Of a stretch of 64,000 nucleotides of DNA, positions 17,435 to 26,656 are shown in pieces; position 1 is the stretch's first letter; each line of letters starts with the position of its first letter. The stretch spans positions 496,001-560,000 of the forward strand of contig NZ_CP143889.1 of the NCBI RefSeq assembly GCF_036417355.1, read 5' to 3'. Origin of the DNA: Akkermansia sp. RCC_12PD. Lineage in GTDB: Bacteria > Verrucomicrobiota > Verrucomicrobiia > Verrucomicrobiales > Akkermansiaceae. Position numbers and translations under genes: made by a program. A model generated the notes under the pieces. The model was not told where the DNA came from, did no database searches, and saw only the letters and a program-made list of their open reading frames with translations.

Positions 17435-18918
17435 GCACGCCCACTACCCCCTCCCCGGACTTTCCGTCATGGTTTCCCTCCGCCCTGGTCAAGGAGTTGC
17501 GGCAAGGACTGCGCACGCTTTCCTTCATTCTGCTCCTCAGCCTGTTCCCGGCGGCGCTGGCCCTGTTCTTCCTGTTCAGCTTCATTCCGGACCCCACCGG
17601 CGACGGAACTCTTATCAGTTCGGGCGTCTGCAACAGCATTTTCTGGACCTTCCTGATATTCGTCGTAGCGGGAGCCATTCCCTTCCGGGCACTCTTCTCC
17701 ATCAGGGAGGAGCTGGAATCCCGCAACAGCGAACTCCTGCTCCTTACTAGGCAGACCTCGGGACGCATCATCATGGGCAAGTGGGCTTCCTTCATGGCGC
17801 AGGCCCTGCTCATCATTTTCATCTGCCTGCCCTTCGCCTTCATCAGGTACTATTACGGACAAATCAACCTGGTGCAGGACCTGACGGCCATCTCCTTCAT
17901 CTATCTGGCCTGCGGCATTCTGACGGCATTCTGCCTGTGGGCGTCCGCACTGCCGCTGCTCCTGCGCCTGGCTACCATGGGCCTCCTCTTCCTCATTTGC
18001 AGCACGGGCCTCTCCCTGTTCAGCTCCGGTCTGGAAATCAATCTGTTCAAGGACGGATTCGGGATGGGGCTGCTGCGGACAGCCGTCATTCTGACGGACG
18101 TATTCCTGGTCATCCGCACCCTGCTCATCCTGGCCCAGCGCTGGTTCGCTCCCATTGCGGAAAACACCTTCGCCCCCCTGCGCAAGACGCTCCTGCCTGT
18201 CTATGCCTCCACCATCGTATTCATGCTCTTGATTCTGGACTCTCCTTCCCTGGTGAAATCCATCGCCACCGTCCACCTCATTTTCCTGTGGCTCTACAGC
18301 ATCTTCCTGATCGTCATCGAACTGACGACGCCCTCCTCCCTGCTCCCCATTCATGTGCAGCAGATGGATGAAAAGCCGGCGAGATGGTTCCAGCGCCTGT
18401 TCTTCCTGCCGGGGATGCCCGGAGTCTTCTTCTTCTCCATCCTGACAGCCTTTCTCATTGGCATTTCCGGCTATCTCTTCCATCTCATGGAACATCCCAC
18501 AAGCTCTGGAAACGGAATCCAGTCGATTCTGTTCATGATCTGCCTGACCATCTTCGGGTGGTATGCCGTCGTCATGCCGGCCCTTGTGCTGAAACCGGCC
18601 TGGAAAAGGCTGAAAAACAATACGCTGCTCGTCTATATCCTTTTCTGGAGCATTTCCTCCTTCTTCCTGGTTCTTCTGATATCCATGGAAGGTTATCTGC
18701 CCCTCCTGCCCGGCAGCACCTTCTTTGCCCTCCTCAGCAAACAGGAAATAGCTACATTCGACACGTCCGGCTTCTTCATCTTCTTTGCCCTGCTGGAACT
18801 GATGGCGGCTTTCCTGATGATGGGACTGAGCAACGGAGAATGGTTTGCCACCCTGAAAAAATCCTTGAATTCCCGCCAGGGCGGAGAAAAACAGGAAGAC
18901 GGAGCGGAACAGCCCTGA
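17431..18918 (+). CDS. ABC-2 type transporter permease
   Basis: 495-residue polytopic inner-membrane protein with about 12 hydrophobic segments, starting PSALVKELRQGLRTLSFILL, the usual ABC-2 entry (KELRQ...R then first helix), and including REELESRNSELLLLTRQTSG, a pattern typical of ABC-2 permeases after the first periplasmic loop. Two concatenated six-helix units are suggested by length. Overlaps the ATPase gene by 4 bp, so the pair forms one exporter. The substrate is unknown; ABC-2 pairs inside MoxR/DUF58/VWA operons occur in gliding and envelope-biogenesis settings, which is only suggestive here. Confidence 0.88.
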   Translation: MSTPTTPSPDFPSWFPSALVKELRQGLRTLSFILLLSLFPAALALFFLFSFIPDPTGDGTLISSGVCNSIFWTFLIFVVAGAIPFRALFSIREELESRNSELLLLTRQTSGRIIMGKWASFMAQALLIIFICLPFAFIRYYYGQINLVQDLTAISFIYLACGILTAFCLWASALPLLLRLATMGLLFLICSTGLSLFSSGLEINLFKDGFGMGLLRTAVILTDVFLVIRTLLILAQRWFAPIAENTFAPLRKTLLPVYASTIVFMLLILDSPSLVKSIATVHLIFLWLYSIFLIVIELTTPSSLLPIHVQQMDEKPARWFQRLFFLPGMPGVFFFSILTAFLIGISGYLFHLMEHPTSSGNGIQSILFMICLTIFGWYAVVMPALVLKPAWKRLKNNTLLVYILFWSISSFFLVLLISMEGYLPLLPGSTFFALLSKQEIATFDTSGFFIFFALLELMAAFLMMGLSNGEWFATLKKSLNSRQGGEKQEDGAEQP

Positions 18919-18962
18919 CAAAAGCCGCCTGAGCCGCGACCACGCCGAAATTTTTCCCCGCC

Positions 18963-19841
18963 ATGTTCATGGAAAACGCATCCCCTTCCTCCACAGGCAT
19001 CCGGCAGGAAGCCGAGCAGGCGGCCCGGCGCTTCCGCCTGCCTTTTTCCCGCCAGGCGTGGAAAGGGGTGCAGGGCGGCTGGGCGGGACGGGAAACCGGC
19101 AACTCCATAGACTTTCAGGACCACCGCGCCTACCAGTGGGGGGACGATCCGCGCGGCATCCACTGGGCGGCCTACGCCCGGACCGGCCAGCTCACCATGA
19201 AGGTTTATCAGGCGGAATTGTCGCCCCTGGTGGACATTGCCGTGGATGTTTCCGAATCCATGTTTCTTTGCGAAGAACGGGCCGCGGCAACGGAGGCCCT
19301 GCTGCAATTCTGCATGCTTTCCTCCCTGCAGGCGGGCGCGCAGGTGCGGATGCACGCCGTCAAGGGGCGGCACGGCATTCCGCTGGAAATGGAAGACGTC
19401 CACTCGGGCCGCTGGCGCGCCGGACTGCCGGAGCTGCCCGCGGATGAAACCATGCCCGTCCCCGCCTTCTGGCGCGCCAACGGCCTGAAAATATTCATCT
19501 CCGACCTTCTCTATCCGGGGGAACCCTCCGCCCTGCTGGCTCCGATGACCTCCCGGGGCGGCCTGTCCCTGATCCTGGCCCCCACTCTGCCGGAAGAAGC
19601 CGTACTCCCTGAAACCGGCAATGTCCACCTGAAGAATTGTGAATCCGGCGCCATCCGCAACCAGTACATATCCTCCGGCCTGTCCAGGCGTTATGCCCGT
19701 GCCTATGCCGTCCACTTTGAACTATGGGCCGCGGCCTGCCGGCGGCACCAAGTCCTCTTCTCCCGCATTCCCTGCAACCTGCCTCTGACGAAAGCCCTGG
19801 CGGCGGAAGCCTTCAGTGGCGGGGCCGTGGAGCTCGCCTGA
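18963..19841 (+). CDS. DUF58 domain protein
   Basis: 292 residues. The core DUF58 signature is clear: GVQGGWAGRETGNSIDFQDH followed by RAYQWGDDPRGIHWAAYART, and then a VWA-like strand with VDIAVDVSESM, which preserves a DxSxS MIDAS motif. No membrane segment, so it is a cytosolic or peripheral partner. DUF58 proteins are the constant companions of MoxR ATPases and are presumed clients or adaptors. The gene is 44 bp past the permease stop and 27 bp before the BatA-like gene. Confidence 0.93.
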   Translation: MFMENASPSSTGIRQEAEQAARRFRLPFSRQAWKGVQGGWAGRETGNSIDFQDHRAYQWGDDPRGIHWAAYARTGQLTMKVYQAELSPLVDIAVDVSESMFLCEERAAATEALLQFCMLSSLQAGAQVRMHAVKGRHGIPLEMEDVHSGRWRAGLPELPADETMPVPAFWRANGLKIFISDLLYPGEPSALLAPMTSRGGLSLILAPTLPEEAVLPETGNVHLKNCESGAIRNQYISSGLSRRYARAYAVHFELWAAACRRHQVLFSRIPCNLPLTKALAAEAFSGGAVELA

Positions 19842-19868
19842 TTCCCAACGTCCGCCTTCTTTCTCCCC

Positions 19869-21599
19869 ATGCTCCCTCATCTCACCAACACGGCCGGCCT
19901 GTGGGCGCTCCTGGGAATACCCCTCATCCTTGCCATCCACTTTCTTCAGCACAGAACTCGGGTACGCCTTACGGCCACCATGTTTCTGCTGGAATCCCTG
20001 GCCCCGGAGGCAGCCACGGGAAAGAACTGGGACAGGCTGCGCTCCTCCCGCGCCCTGTGGCTCCAATTGCTCGCGGTCCTGTTGCTGGCATGGGTGCTTG
20101 CCGCGCCGTGCTGGGTCCGGCAGGATGCGGAGCAGACGGTCGTCTTCATCATGGATGACTCCGCAAACATGTACCCTTTCCGTGAAGAAGCCGTTCAGGC
20201 CGTGGCCGAAGACATGGAAAACATCGGAAAACAGGGCATCCCCACCACCTGGGTTCTGATGGGAAGCCGCCCGGCGCGCCTGCCCTTCTACCGCGGGAAC
20301 AACAGGAACGCCGCCCTCCAGGCCCTTTCCCGGTGGATGCCGGACGCCGCCACCCACGACCTCTCCGAATCCCTGCGTACGGCAGCCTTCATGGCCGGAG
20401 CCGGCGGGCTCACACGCCTGGTTACCTGTACCCCGGAACGGGTTCCTGCCGGCCAGCCGGCCCGCGGCGTGGGCAGGCCGCTTGACAACGCCGGATTTGC
20501 GGGCATCACGCACATGGAAGGGCCGGGAGAGCCGCGTTGGAGAATCGCCGTAAAAAACAACTCTGCCGCCCCTGTCCAGAAAACCGTCTCCGTCCGCGCG
20601 GGAGATGTGGCTCAGGAACAGTCACTGACGCTCCATCCCGGCGCCGTCGCGGAATTTGAATATACTCTGCCGCCCGGCTGCGGCACGGCCGTGCTCCGTC
20701 TTGCGCCCGATGCCTTCCCGCTGGACAACGTTCTGCCGCTGGTACGCCCCGCCCCCAAACCGGTCGCCGTGGAAATGCAGGTTCCGGAAAAAACGGCCGA
20801 TGTTTTCCGGAAAATCTATTCCGGCCTGCCCGGCTTCTCCTCCGGCTCTTCCACGGATTCCACGGCTACGCTCCGCATCTTTGTTGAAGACAAGGCAGAC
20901 GCCCACCGGCCTCACGGCGCGGCCATCATTCTGGGGCGCCCGGCGGAAAAATCCTCAGGAATACGTACCGTGACGGCGGAACGGCATCCCCTGACGGACG
21001 GCCTGAACTGGAGCGGGCTGCTTGTGCCCGGCACCGGAAGCATGGCTCCGGGGGAAAACGCTACGATGCTGCTCTGGCGGGAAAACACCCCCCTGGCGTG
21101 GCTGGAAGAAGGCGCTCTCTTCCTCAACTGGTCATGGGAAGACTCCAACGCGGACCGTCTGCCGGCCACCGTGCTGATGGTGCGCCGTTTCATGGAAGCC
21201 GTTCAGGCCCGCGCACCCGGCGTCACCACGGGCAACCTTCCCGGAGGAACGCGCCTCCGTCTCCCCGGAGGCTCCCGGATCATCCACACGGCGCCGGACG
21301 GGGAGCGGAAAGAAGAGCCCTTCTCCGGGCGCCTGCCGGAAGAACCCGGCTTCATCGACATTACCGGGACGCCTGCGGAAACGGCTCCTCACTTCCACGG
21401 GGCCGTCTGGTTCTCCGACGCCCGCATGGGCGACTTCTCCCACTGCTCCACTTTTGACAGCGGACTACAGGACCTGAAACAGGAAACGCGGCGGCATCTC
21501 GCGCCCGACCCTCTTGCCCCCCTGTGGCTGACCCTGGCCGGACTGGCCCTGATGGCCTCCTGGATACCGTCAACCCCCAACACCCTCCGGCGCCCATGA
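19869..21599 (+). CDS. BatA-like N-terminal TM / VWA-fold protein
   Basis: 576 residues. N-terminus LWALLGIPLILAIHFLQHRTRVRLTATMFLLE is the BatA (aerotolerance regulator N-terminal) membrane anchor, followed by a second helix (LWLQLLAVLLLAWVLAAPCW). A VWA fold begins at VVFIMDDSANMYPF, a degenerate MIDAS. The middle is a beta-rich periplasmic domain (ITHMEGPGEPRWRIAVKNNS), and a C-terminal helix (LAPLWLTLAGLALMASWI) re-anchors it. Stop overlaps the next start (21596). Role inferred: membrane scaffold working with MoxR and DUF58. Confidence 0.85.
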   Translation: MLPHLTNTAGLWALLGIPLILAIHFLQHRTRVRLTATMFLLESLAPEAATGKNWDRLRSSRALWLQLLAVLLLAWVLAAPCWVRQDAEQTVVFIMDDSANMYPFREEAVQAVAEDMENIGKQGIPTTWVLMGSRPARLPFYRGNNRNAALQALSRWMPDAATHDLSESLRTAAFMAGAGGLTRLVTCTPERVPAGQPARGVGRPLDNAGFAGITHMEGPGEPRWRIAVKNNSAAPVQKTVSVRAGDVAQEQSLTLHPGAVAEFEYTLPPGCGTAVLRLAPDAFPLDNVLPLVRPAPKPVAVEMQVPEKTADVFRKIYSGLPGFSSGSSTDSTATLRIFVEDKADAHRPHGAAIILGRPAEKSSGIRTVTAERHPLTDGLNWSGLLVPGTGSMAPGENATMLLWRENTPLAWLEEGALFLNWSWEDSNADRLPATVLMVRRFMEAVQARAPGVTTGNLPGGTRLRLPGGSRIIHTAPDGERKEEPFSGRLPEEPGFIDITGTPAETAPHFHGAVWFSDARMGDFSHCSTFDSGLQDLKQETRRHLAPDPLAPLWLTLAGLALMASWIPSTPNTLRRP

Positions 21600-24145
21600 T
21601 TCAATTTCTCTCTCCGGAATGGTTCTTCCTGGTTCCCCTGCTGGTTCTGGCAGGCTGGAAATACAAGCGGCTGCGCCTGGCTTCCCCGGTGCGCCTGCTG
21701 ATCCAGGCCGTGCTGGTTCTGGCGCTGGCCCAGCCCGTGATAACCAGGGGCGGAAGCGACATGGACCTTTGGGTGCTGATCGACCAGTCCGGCTCCACGG
21801 ACGGGGCCGCTGCCGCGGACGCTCCGGAAATCCAGTCCATTCTAGAACGCAGCAAGCGGCCGGGCGACCGCATCCGGCTGGTGGACTTCGCCCGTGAAGC
21901 CGTACTCCGGGGACAGGGGGACCCTGTTTTCAATGGGGGCCCCTCCAATACATGCATGGCGGAAGCCCTGGCCTATACCCTGGCACAAATGGAGCCGGAC
22001 CGCGTCAACCGCATCCTGATGGTCACGGACGGCTGGCCCACCAGTCCTCTGGACACCACGCCGGAACAGCTCCTCCGCGCCAGGGTTCCCGTGGACTACC
22101 GCATGATCTCCGTCAACCGGGAGGCGGACATCCGCATCGATCATATCAAGGCCCCCGCGCGCATCCGTCCGGGGGAAGCCTTTTTGCTGGAGGTCGCCAT
22201 CGCCGGGCCGCCCGGTTCCGGGGCCGTGGTCCCCTGGAGGATAAGCAGAAACGGCGGAACACCCCTGACGGGACAGGCGGTTCTGGTTGACGGAAAAGCC
22301 GTCGTACGGCTGACAGACCGCCTTTCCACTCCCGGATGCGCAGCTTATGAAGCATTCATCTCCCCTCCCGGCGATCCCGTGACGGGCAACAACCGGGCGG
22401 AACAGCTTGTGGAAGTAACGGGAGGCAGCAAGGTACTGCTCCTTTCCGGCTATGACCGGGACCCGCTTGTCCCCTTCCTTGCCGCACAGGGATTCGACGT
22501 TCAGCGCCCGGCGGATCCCCTGCAGCTGGACTCCGGCCACCTGTCGGGAGCCGGCCTGGTAATCATCAACAACCTCAGGGCCTCCGCCGTCTCCCGGAAA
22601 TTCCTCCATGCCCTGAACTACTATGTGCGGGAACAGGGCGGCGGCCTGCTCATGGCCGGAGGCAGGCAAAGCTTCGGTTCCGGCGGCTACTTCTCCTCCC
22701 CCGTGGACGAACTGCTCCCCGTCTCCATGGAACTGAAAAAGGACCGGGCCGGCCTCCTCACTTCCATGAGCATCGTCCTGGACCGTTCGGGGTCCATGTC
22801 CATGTCAGCTTCCGGAGGCAAAACCAAGATGGACCTGGCGAATGCCGGCGCCTGCCAGACCATTCTGAACCTCGCGGATGAAGACTTCATCTCCGTCCAC
22901 GCCGTCGACAGCTCTCCGCACGCCATTGTGGATATGAGCCGGATAGGCCCCAACCGGGACCAAATGCTCCGCAGCGTCTCCCGCATCCAGTCCATGGGCG
23001 GCGGCATCTTCGTGGGGGAAGGGCTCAGGGCCGGATGGGCGGAACTGCAAAAAACACAGGCGGGAACCAGGCACCTGATCCTCTTTTCCGACGCCGGCGA
23101 CTCCGAAGAACCGGACGACTATAAAACCACGCTGAGCGAAATGACCCGGGCAGGCGCCACTGTCAGCGTCATTGCCCTGGGAACGGAAAAAAGCCAAGAC
23201 GCCGAACTGCTCAAGGAAATAGCCGAATTGGGACAAGGCCGCATCTTCTTCTGCGACCGCCCGGGAGACATTCCCGACATCTTCACGCAGGAAACCATCT
23301 CCGTGGCCCGGGCCGCCTTTCTGGAGGAACAGACGCCCCTGCACGGCACGGCCGGATGGAACCAGATTGCCGCGGCACAGCCGGACTGGCCCCGGACGAT
23401 AGACGGATACAACCTCTGCTACCTGAGGGATGAAGCCACTGCCGCCTGCATCTCCGCCGACAGCTACCAGGCTCCCCTGATCTCCTTCTGGAACCGGGGG
23501 GCGGGACGCGTAGCCGCCGTCGCCTTTGCGCTGGGCGGCCCTTTCGGGCAGTCCGTGCAGAACTGGGAGGGATACGGAGACCTGGTCCAGACCCTCTCCC
23601 GCTGGCTCAACAGACAGGACGCGCCGCCGGGCTATTCCGTGCGTACGGAAACCGTCGGAGACCGCCTGTTCGTCCACCTCTATTACTGCGAAGAAAACAT
23701 CCCGCAAATAGCGCGCCAAATGCCTGAAATCTCCCTGGAACTGGCAGGCCGCGAAGGCTCCCGCACCATTCAGGGCATCTGGGAGCATCTTCAGCCGGGA
23801 GCCTTCCGGTGCAGCTTCCCCCTGCCTCCCGGAACTACGGCGCGCGGAGCCGTCCGCATAGGAGGGAAGGCAATGCCTTTCGGCCCCGTCAACCAGAATC
23901 TGGACCCGGAATGGGCCATGTCGCGCCCGGCCCGGCAGGCCTTTCTGGACATGGTGCAAAGGTCAGGCGGCCGGGAAAGGCTGGACCTGCCCTCCATCCT
24001 GAACGAACCGCGGCCCACCTCCCGCCTTGACCTTCAGCCCTTCCTGCTGTGGGGGCTCCTGGTCCTGCTTGTCACGGACGCCCTGCTCACGCGGACGGGG
24101 CTTTTACCGGGTACAAAACGCGCCGGGCGGGAATCCGCGGAATAA
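21596..24145 (+). CDS. Large membrane protein with two VWA domains
   Basis: 849 residues. It begins with a BatA/BatB-like anchor (MIQFLSPEWFFLVPLLVLAG), a second helix (VRLLIQAVLVLALAQPVI) and a first VWA domain with an intact MIDAS (LIDQSGST). A GATase1-like region follows (LLSGYDRDPLVPFLAAQGFD, EQGGGLLMAGGRQSFGSGGY), then a second, canonical VWA domain near residue 395 (IVLDRSGSMSMS ... LILFSDAGDSEE) and a C-terminal helix (LQPFLLWGLLVLLVTDALL). The ATG overlaps the BatA-like stop. Two MIDAS sites in one chain suggest Mg2+-dependent partner binding at two points. Last gene of the operon; its end is 18 bp from the convergent 24164-25468 gene. Confidence 0.88.
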   Translation: MIQFLSPEWFFLVPLLVLAGWKYKRLRLASPVRLLIQAVLVLALAQPVITRGGSDMDLWVLIDQSGSTDGAAAADAPEIQSILERSKRPGDRIRLVDFAREAVLRGQGDPVFNGGPSNTCMAEALAYTLAQMEPDRVNRILMVTDGWPTSPLDTTPEQLLRARVPVDYRMISVNREADIRIDHIKAPARIRPGEAFLLEVAIAGPPGSGAVVPWRISRNGGTPLTGQAVLVDGKAVVRLTDRLSTPGCAAYEAFISPPGDPVTGNNRAEQLVEVTGGSKVLLLSGYDRDPLVPFLAAQGFDVQRPADPLQLDSGHLSGAGLVIINNLRASAVSRKFLHALNYYVREQGGGLLMAGGRQSFGSGGYFSSPVDELLPVSMELKKDRAGLLTSMSIVLDRSGSMSMSASGGKTKMDLANAGACQTILNLADEDFISVHAVDSSPHAIVDMSRIGPNRDQMLRSVSRIQSMGGGIFVGEGLRAGWAELQKTQAGTRHLILFSDAGDSEEPDDYKTTLSEMTRAGATVSVIALGTEKSQDAELLKEIAELGQGRIFFCDRPGDIPDIFTQETISVARAAFLEEQTPLHGTAGWNQIAAAQPDWPRTIDGYNLCYLRDEATAACISADSYQAPLISFWNRGAGRVAAVAFALGGPFGQSVQNWEGYGDLVQTLSRWLNRQDAPPGYSVRTETVGDRLFVHLYYCEENIPQIARQMPEISLELAGREGSRTIQGIWEHLQPGAFRCSFPLPPGTTARGAVRIGGKAMPFGPVNQNLDPEWAMSRPARQAFLDMVQRSGGRERLDLPSILNEPRPTSRLDLQPFLLWGLLVLLVTDALLTRTGLLPGTKRAGRESAE

Positions 24146-24163
24146 CACCAGGCGGCAAGCCCG

Positions 24164-25468
24164 TCACTTGAAAATTCCTTTCAACGCGGACTGTTCCCGG
24201 GGCGTCAGGTTCTCCGACCAGACCGCATCCCCGCCGCGGGCGGGCTGCGCGGCACGGCCGCCGCTCTCCATGCCGCTGCTGCCCTCTTCCGGAGAAGGGG
24301 AAGAAACCTCTACTCCCGCCACAGAGCCCAGGGCGGCATGCTCCAGGTCTTCGTTATTCACCCGGTGTCTCCGGGTTCCCAGCTTCTCCCGCTCTTCCGT
24401 CCGAAAAGCCAGCGGAGCGTCTCCACGGCCGCGGGAAATCCCCATCTGCCCGGGCAATACCCCTTCTCCCGCGTTCCGACAGACCGGATCATCATCCGGA
24501 GACGCCACGCGGCACTCCTCGCACATCTCCTTCAACCGGGAGGAAGCATGCTTCAATCTTTCCTGCAGTCGGCGAAGAGTTTCCGGATCAATCCGGCGGG
24601 AAGAAGCGGAAGCCAGCTCATTCAACCGGGATTCCATCGTACTATCCATCCGCAAGCCAGAATGATCCAGGCCTTCCATGGCGGCACGCAACGCCTGTAC
24701 AGCCTCCTGCATCCCCTCCCGGTTCTGCGCGTTGGGGGCGCCGGACATCGCCAGCGCCTCATTCGTCTGCTGCAAACGGCCGCCCAATTCCTGCATGGCC
24801 GTTCCGATCTTGTTCCTCAAGGCATCCAATGCCTCAAGCCCTGCGTGGGAATACATCTCTTCCCGGGACATCTGCTTCAAAGCCTCCAACTGCTCACGGA
24901 ACGGCTCCACGGACGTTTTTTCCACTTCCTCCATCTTCTCTATTTCATCCAACGCGGTCTCCGCCTGAACAAGAGCTGGCGGAACATCGGGAAGGGTCGG
25001 CCTGATCTCCATCTGCGGCAAGGGAAGAAGCGCCCCGCACCAGGCCAGGGCCAGCCCTGCGGCCATCCACGCCAGCGGACTCCAGGAACGCACCCGCACC
25101 ACGGAACCACCCTGCCGCACCGTACAGGCAGGCATTCCCTCATCCCCCCATTGCACTCCGGCACTCAACGCCGCATTCAGTTCAAGCTGTTCATCCATCA
25201 ACGCAGCCGCATCCCGCAGGCTGAACATGCGGCCCTGGAGAACCCGCCAGCCCCAAAACACCAGAAACATCAAAGCCGCTAAAACGGACGCCTCAAACAG
25301 CCACGGCAACTCCATCCCCATCCGGCGCCCTCCATACCAGATAAGCCCCAGCACCACTCCGGCCACAAAACAGGGAATGCACAAGGCTTCCGCCACCATC
25401 ACGGCATTCACCAGACGCCGCAGCCGCAGAGCGCGCACCATCCCATTCTGTCCCTTTGCCGAATGCAT
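24164..25468 (-). CDS. Membrane-anchored coiled-coil protein (DUF4175-like N-terminus)
   Basis: 434 residues from ATG 25468 (the frame can be extended to TTG 25486). Two N-terminal helices (VAGVVLGLIWYGG and LPWLFEASVLAALMFLVFWGW) are followed by SLRDAAALMDEQLELNAALSA, which resembles the start of DUF4175-type proteins, and a third helix (WMAAGLALAWCGALLPL). The rest (about 170-430) is Gln/Glu-rich helical coiled coil with repeated LNEL/LRRLQERL patterns and a flexible tail. Such proteins are often encoded next to MoxR/VWA clusters. The convergent overlap of 3' ends (18 bp apart) suggests antisense coupling with the operon. Confidence 0.75.
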   Translation of the reverse strand: MHSAKGQNGMVRALRLRRLVNAVMVAEALCIPCFVAGVVLGLIWYGGRRMGMELPWLFEASVLAALMFLVFWGWRVLQGRMFSLRDAAALMDEQLELNAALSAGVQWGDEGMPACTVRQGGSVVRVRSWSPLAWMAAGLALAWCGALLPLPQMEIRPTLPDVPPALVQAETALDEIEKMEEVEKTSVEPFREQLEALKQMSREEMYSHAGLEALDALRNKIGTAMQELGGRLQQTNEALAMSGAPNAQNREGMQEAVQALRAAMEGLDHSGLRMDSTMESRLNELASASSRRIDPETLRRLQERLKHASSRLKEMCEECRVASPDDDPVCRNAGEGVLPGQMGISRGRGDAPLAFRTEEREKLGTRRHRVNNEDLEHAALGSVAGVEVSSPSPEEGSSGMESGGRAAQPARGGDAVWSENLTPREQSALKGIFK

Positions 25469-25744
25469 AGTCACACATGTACTCAAAAATCAACTTCCCG
25501 GAAAGAGAAAAGTACAAATCTCCTCCCACTCAAAAAATGCGGGAAACAACCGTGTAACCGCTGAATACGAACCATGTTTTACAGACGGATAAAAATATTG
25601 CCGGGATTCATGCCCGCATGGGACGGTTCCCTATTAACGAAGAGGATTCCAGCCCAGAAATATTCGGGATCAAATGGTCATCATGAAAGTCGTTATCATC
25701 AATACGGCTTTTAAAATTTCCAGGAAAAGAAAATTTAAACTTCT

Positions 25745-26359
25745 CTATTGTTCTATTATTATTTCTGAAAAAAGTAAATGAGCGTTTTCAGAAATAAATT
25801 CTTTTATCATACAAGCATTCTTATTAGCAATTTCTTTTGAGGGATATGTAATCGTCTGGAACAACGGGACATGAATATTCCAAGGAGGGAATTTTCCTTT
25901 CCGGCGTATGATGATTTCACCTTTCAGAAAACTTCCTCTGGGTGAATCATATATTTCCAAGACAAGTCCTACTTTTTTATTTGCCAACCGACTTTTCCTG
26001 GAGATAAAGGCACCAATAAATGAAAATTGACCGCTTCCAAAAATGACTTTGCTTGAATACAAGTTATTTATAGAAGGAATCCCTGTAAAACAAACAGCAC
26101 TTATAAAAATCATCAAAGGAAGAACCTCCAGACAATTGGCAGCATACTCCAAACCTGCAAAAATTGCGTAAATACAGTATAATGTTGACAATAAAAAACC
26201 GAGAAAAGGAATGAAAAACAATCCTGTTAGAAGGATTTTCCTCCACCAAGGTTCATATGACAACCTCTCAACCGTTAGAATTCCACCATCCAACGAAAAG
26301 GAAAGCGAGTAGCTTCCACGAGTGGAAAGACATTTATCCAAACCAAGTCTCCGTGTCAT
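25745..26359 (-). CDS. Orphan membrane protein in AT-rich island
   Basis: 204 residues, family not recognised. An N-terminal hydrophilic part (SYSLSFSLDGGILTVERLSY) leads into two membrane segments (ILLTGLFFIPFLGFLLSTLY and VLPLMIFISAVCFTGI) and a basic beta-rich C-terminal half (GLVLEIYDSPRGSFLKGEII ... FPPWNIHVPLF). Codon use is AT-richer than in the flanking operon, pointing to a different history. Third gene downstream of the Rhs remnant on the same strand; with 26657-27685 it sits where immunity proteins usually lie, but no homology supports that. Confidence 0.65.
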   Translation of the reverse strand: MTRRLGLDKCLSTRGSYSLSFSLDGGILTVERLSYEPWWRKILLTGLFFIPFLGFLLSTLYCIYAIFAGLEYAANCLEVLPLMIFISAVCFTGIPSINNLYSSKVIFGSGQFSFIGAFISRKSRLANKKVGLVLEIYDSPRGSFLKGEIIIRRKGKFPPWNIHVPLFQTITYPSKEIANKNACMIKEFISENAHLLFSEIIIEQ

Positions 26360-26656
26360 GCCAATTTCATATTAATAAAGAATACGGTGATTTACGGTAT
26401 TTTTAGTAGGACGGGATAGAATAATGTCCCCAGATTTTTTCCTGGGCAATTACAGTTTCCACCTTTTTACATAAATCTGTGATATAGGAGTCCTACATGA
26501 CACAGGCACCTCATGCAACACTTTCCTGTAACGAAATCTTGGCCGCCTCCCTATTGCCTGTTCTTAAACTCCTGCCGTTGAACCTTCATCACAGAATCGA
26601 GTTTCACAAGGAAAGATTTAGAAAAAATACCATGATAAAACTTATTACGATTTTCA

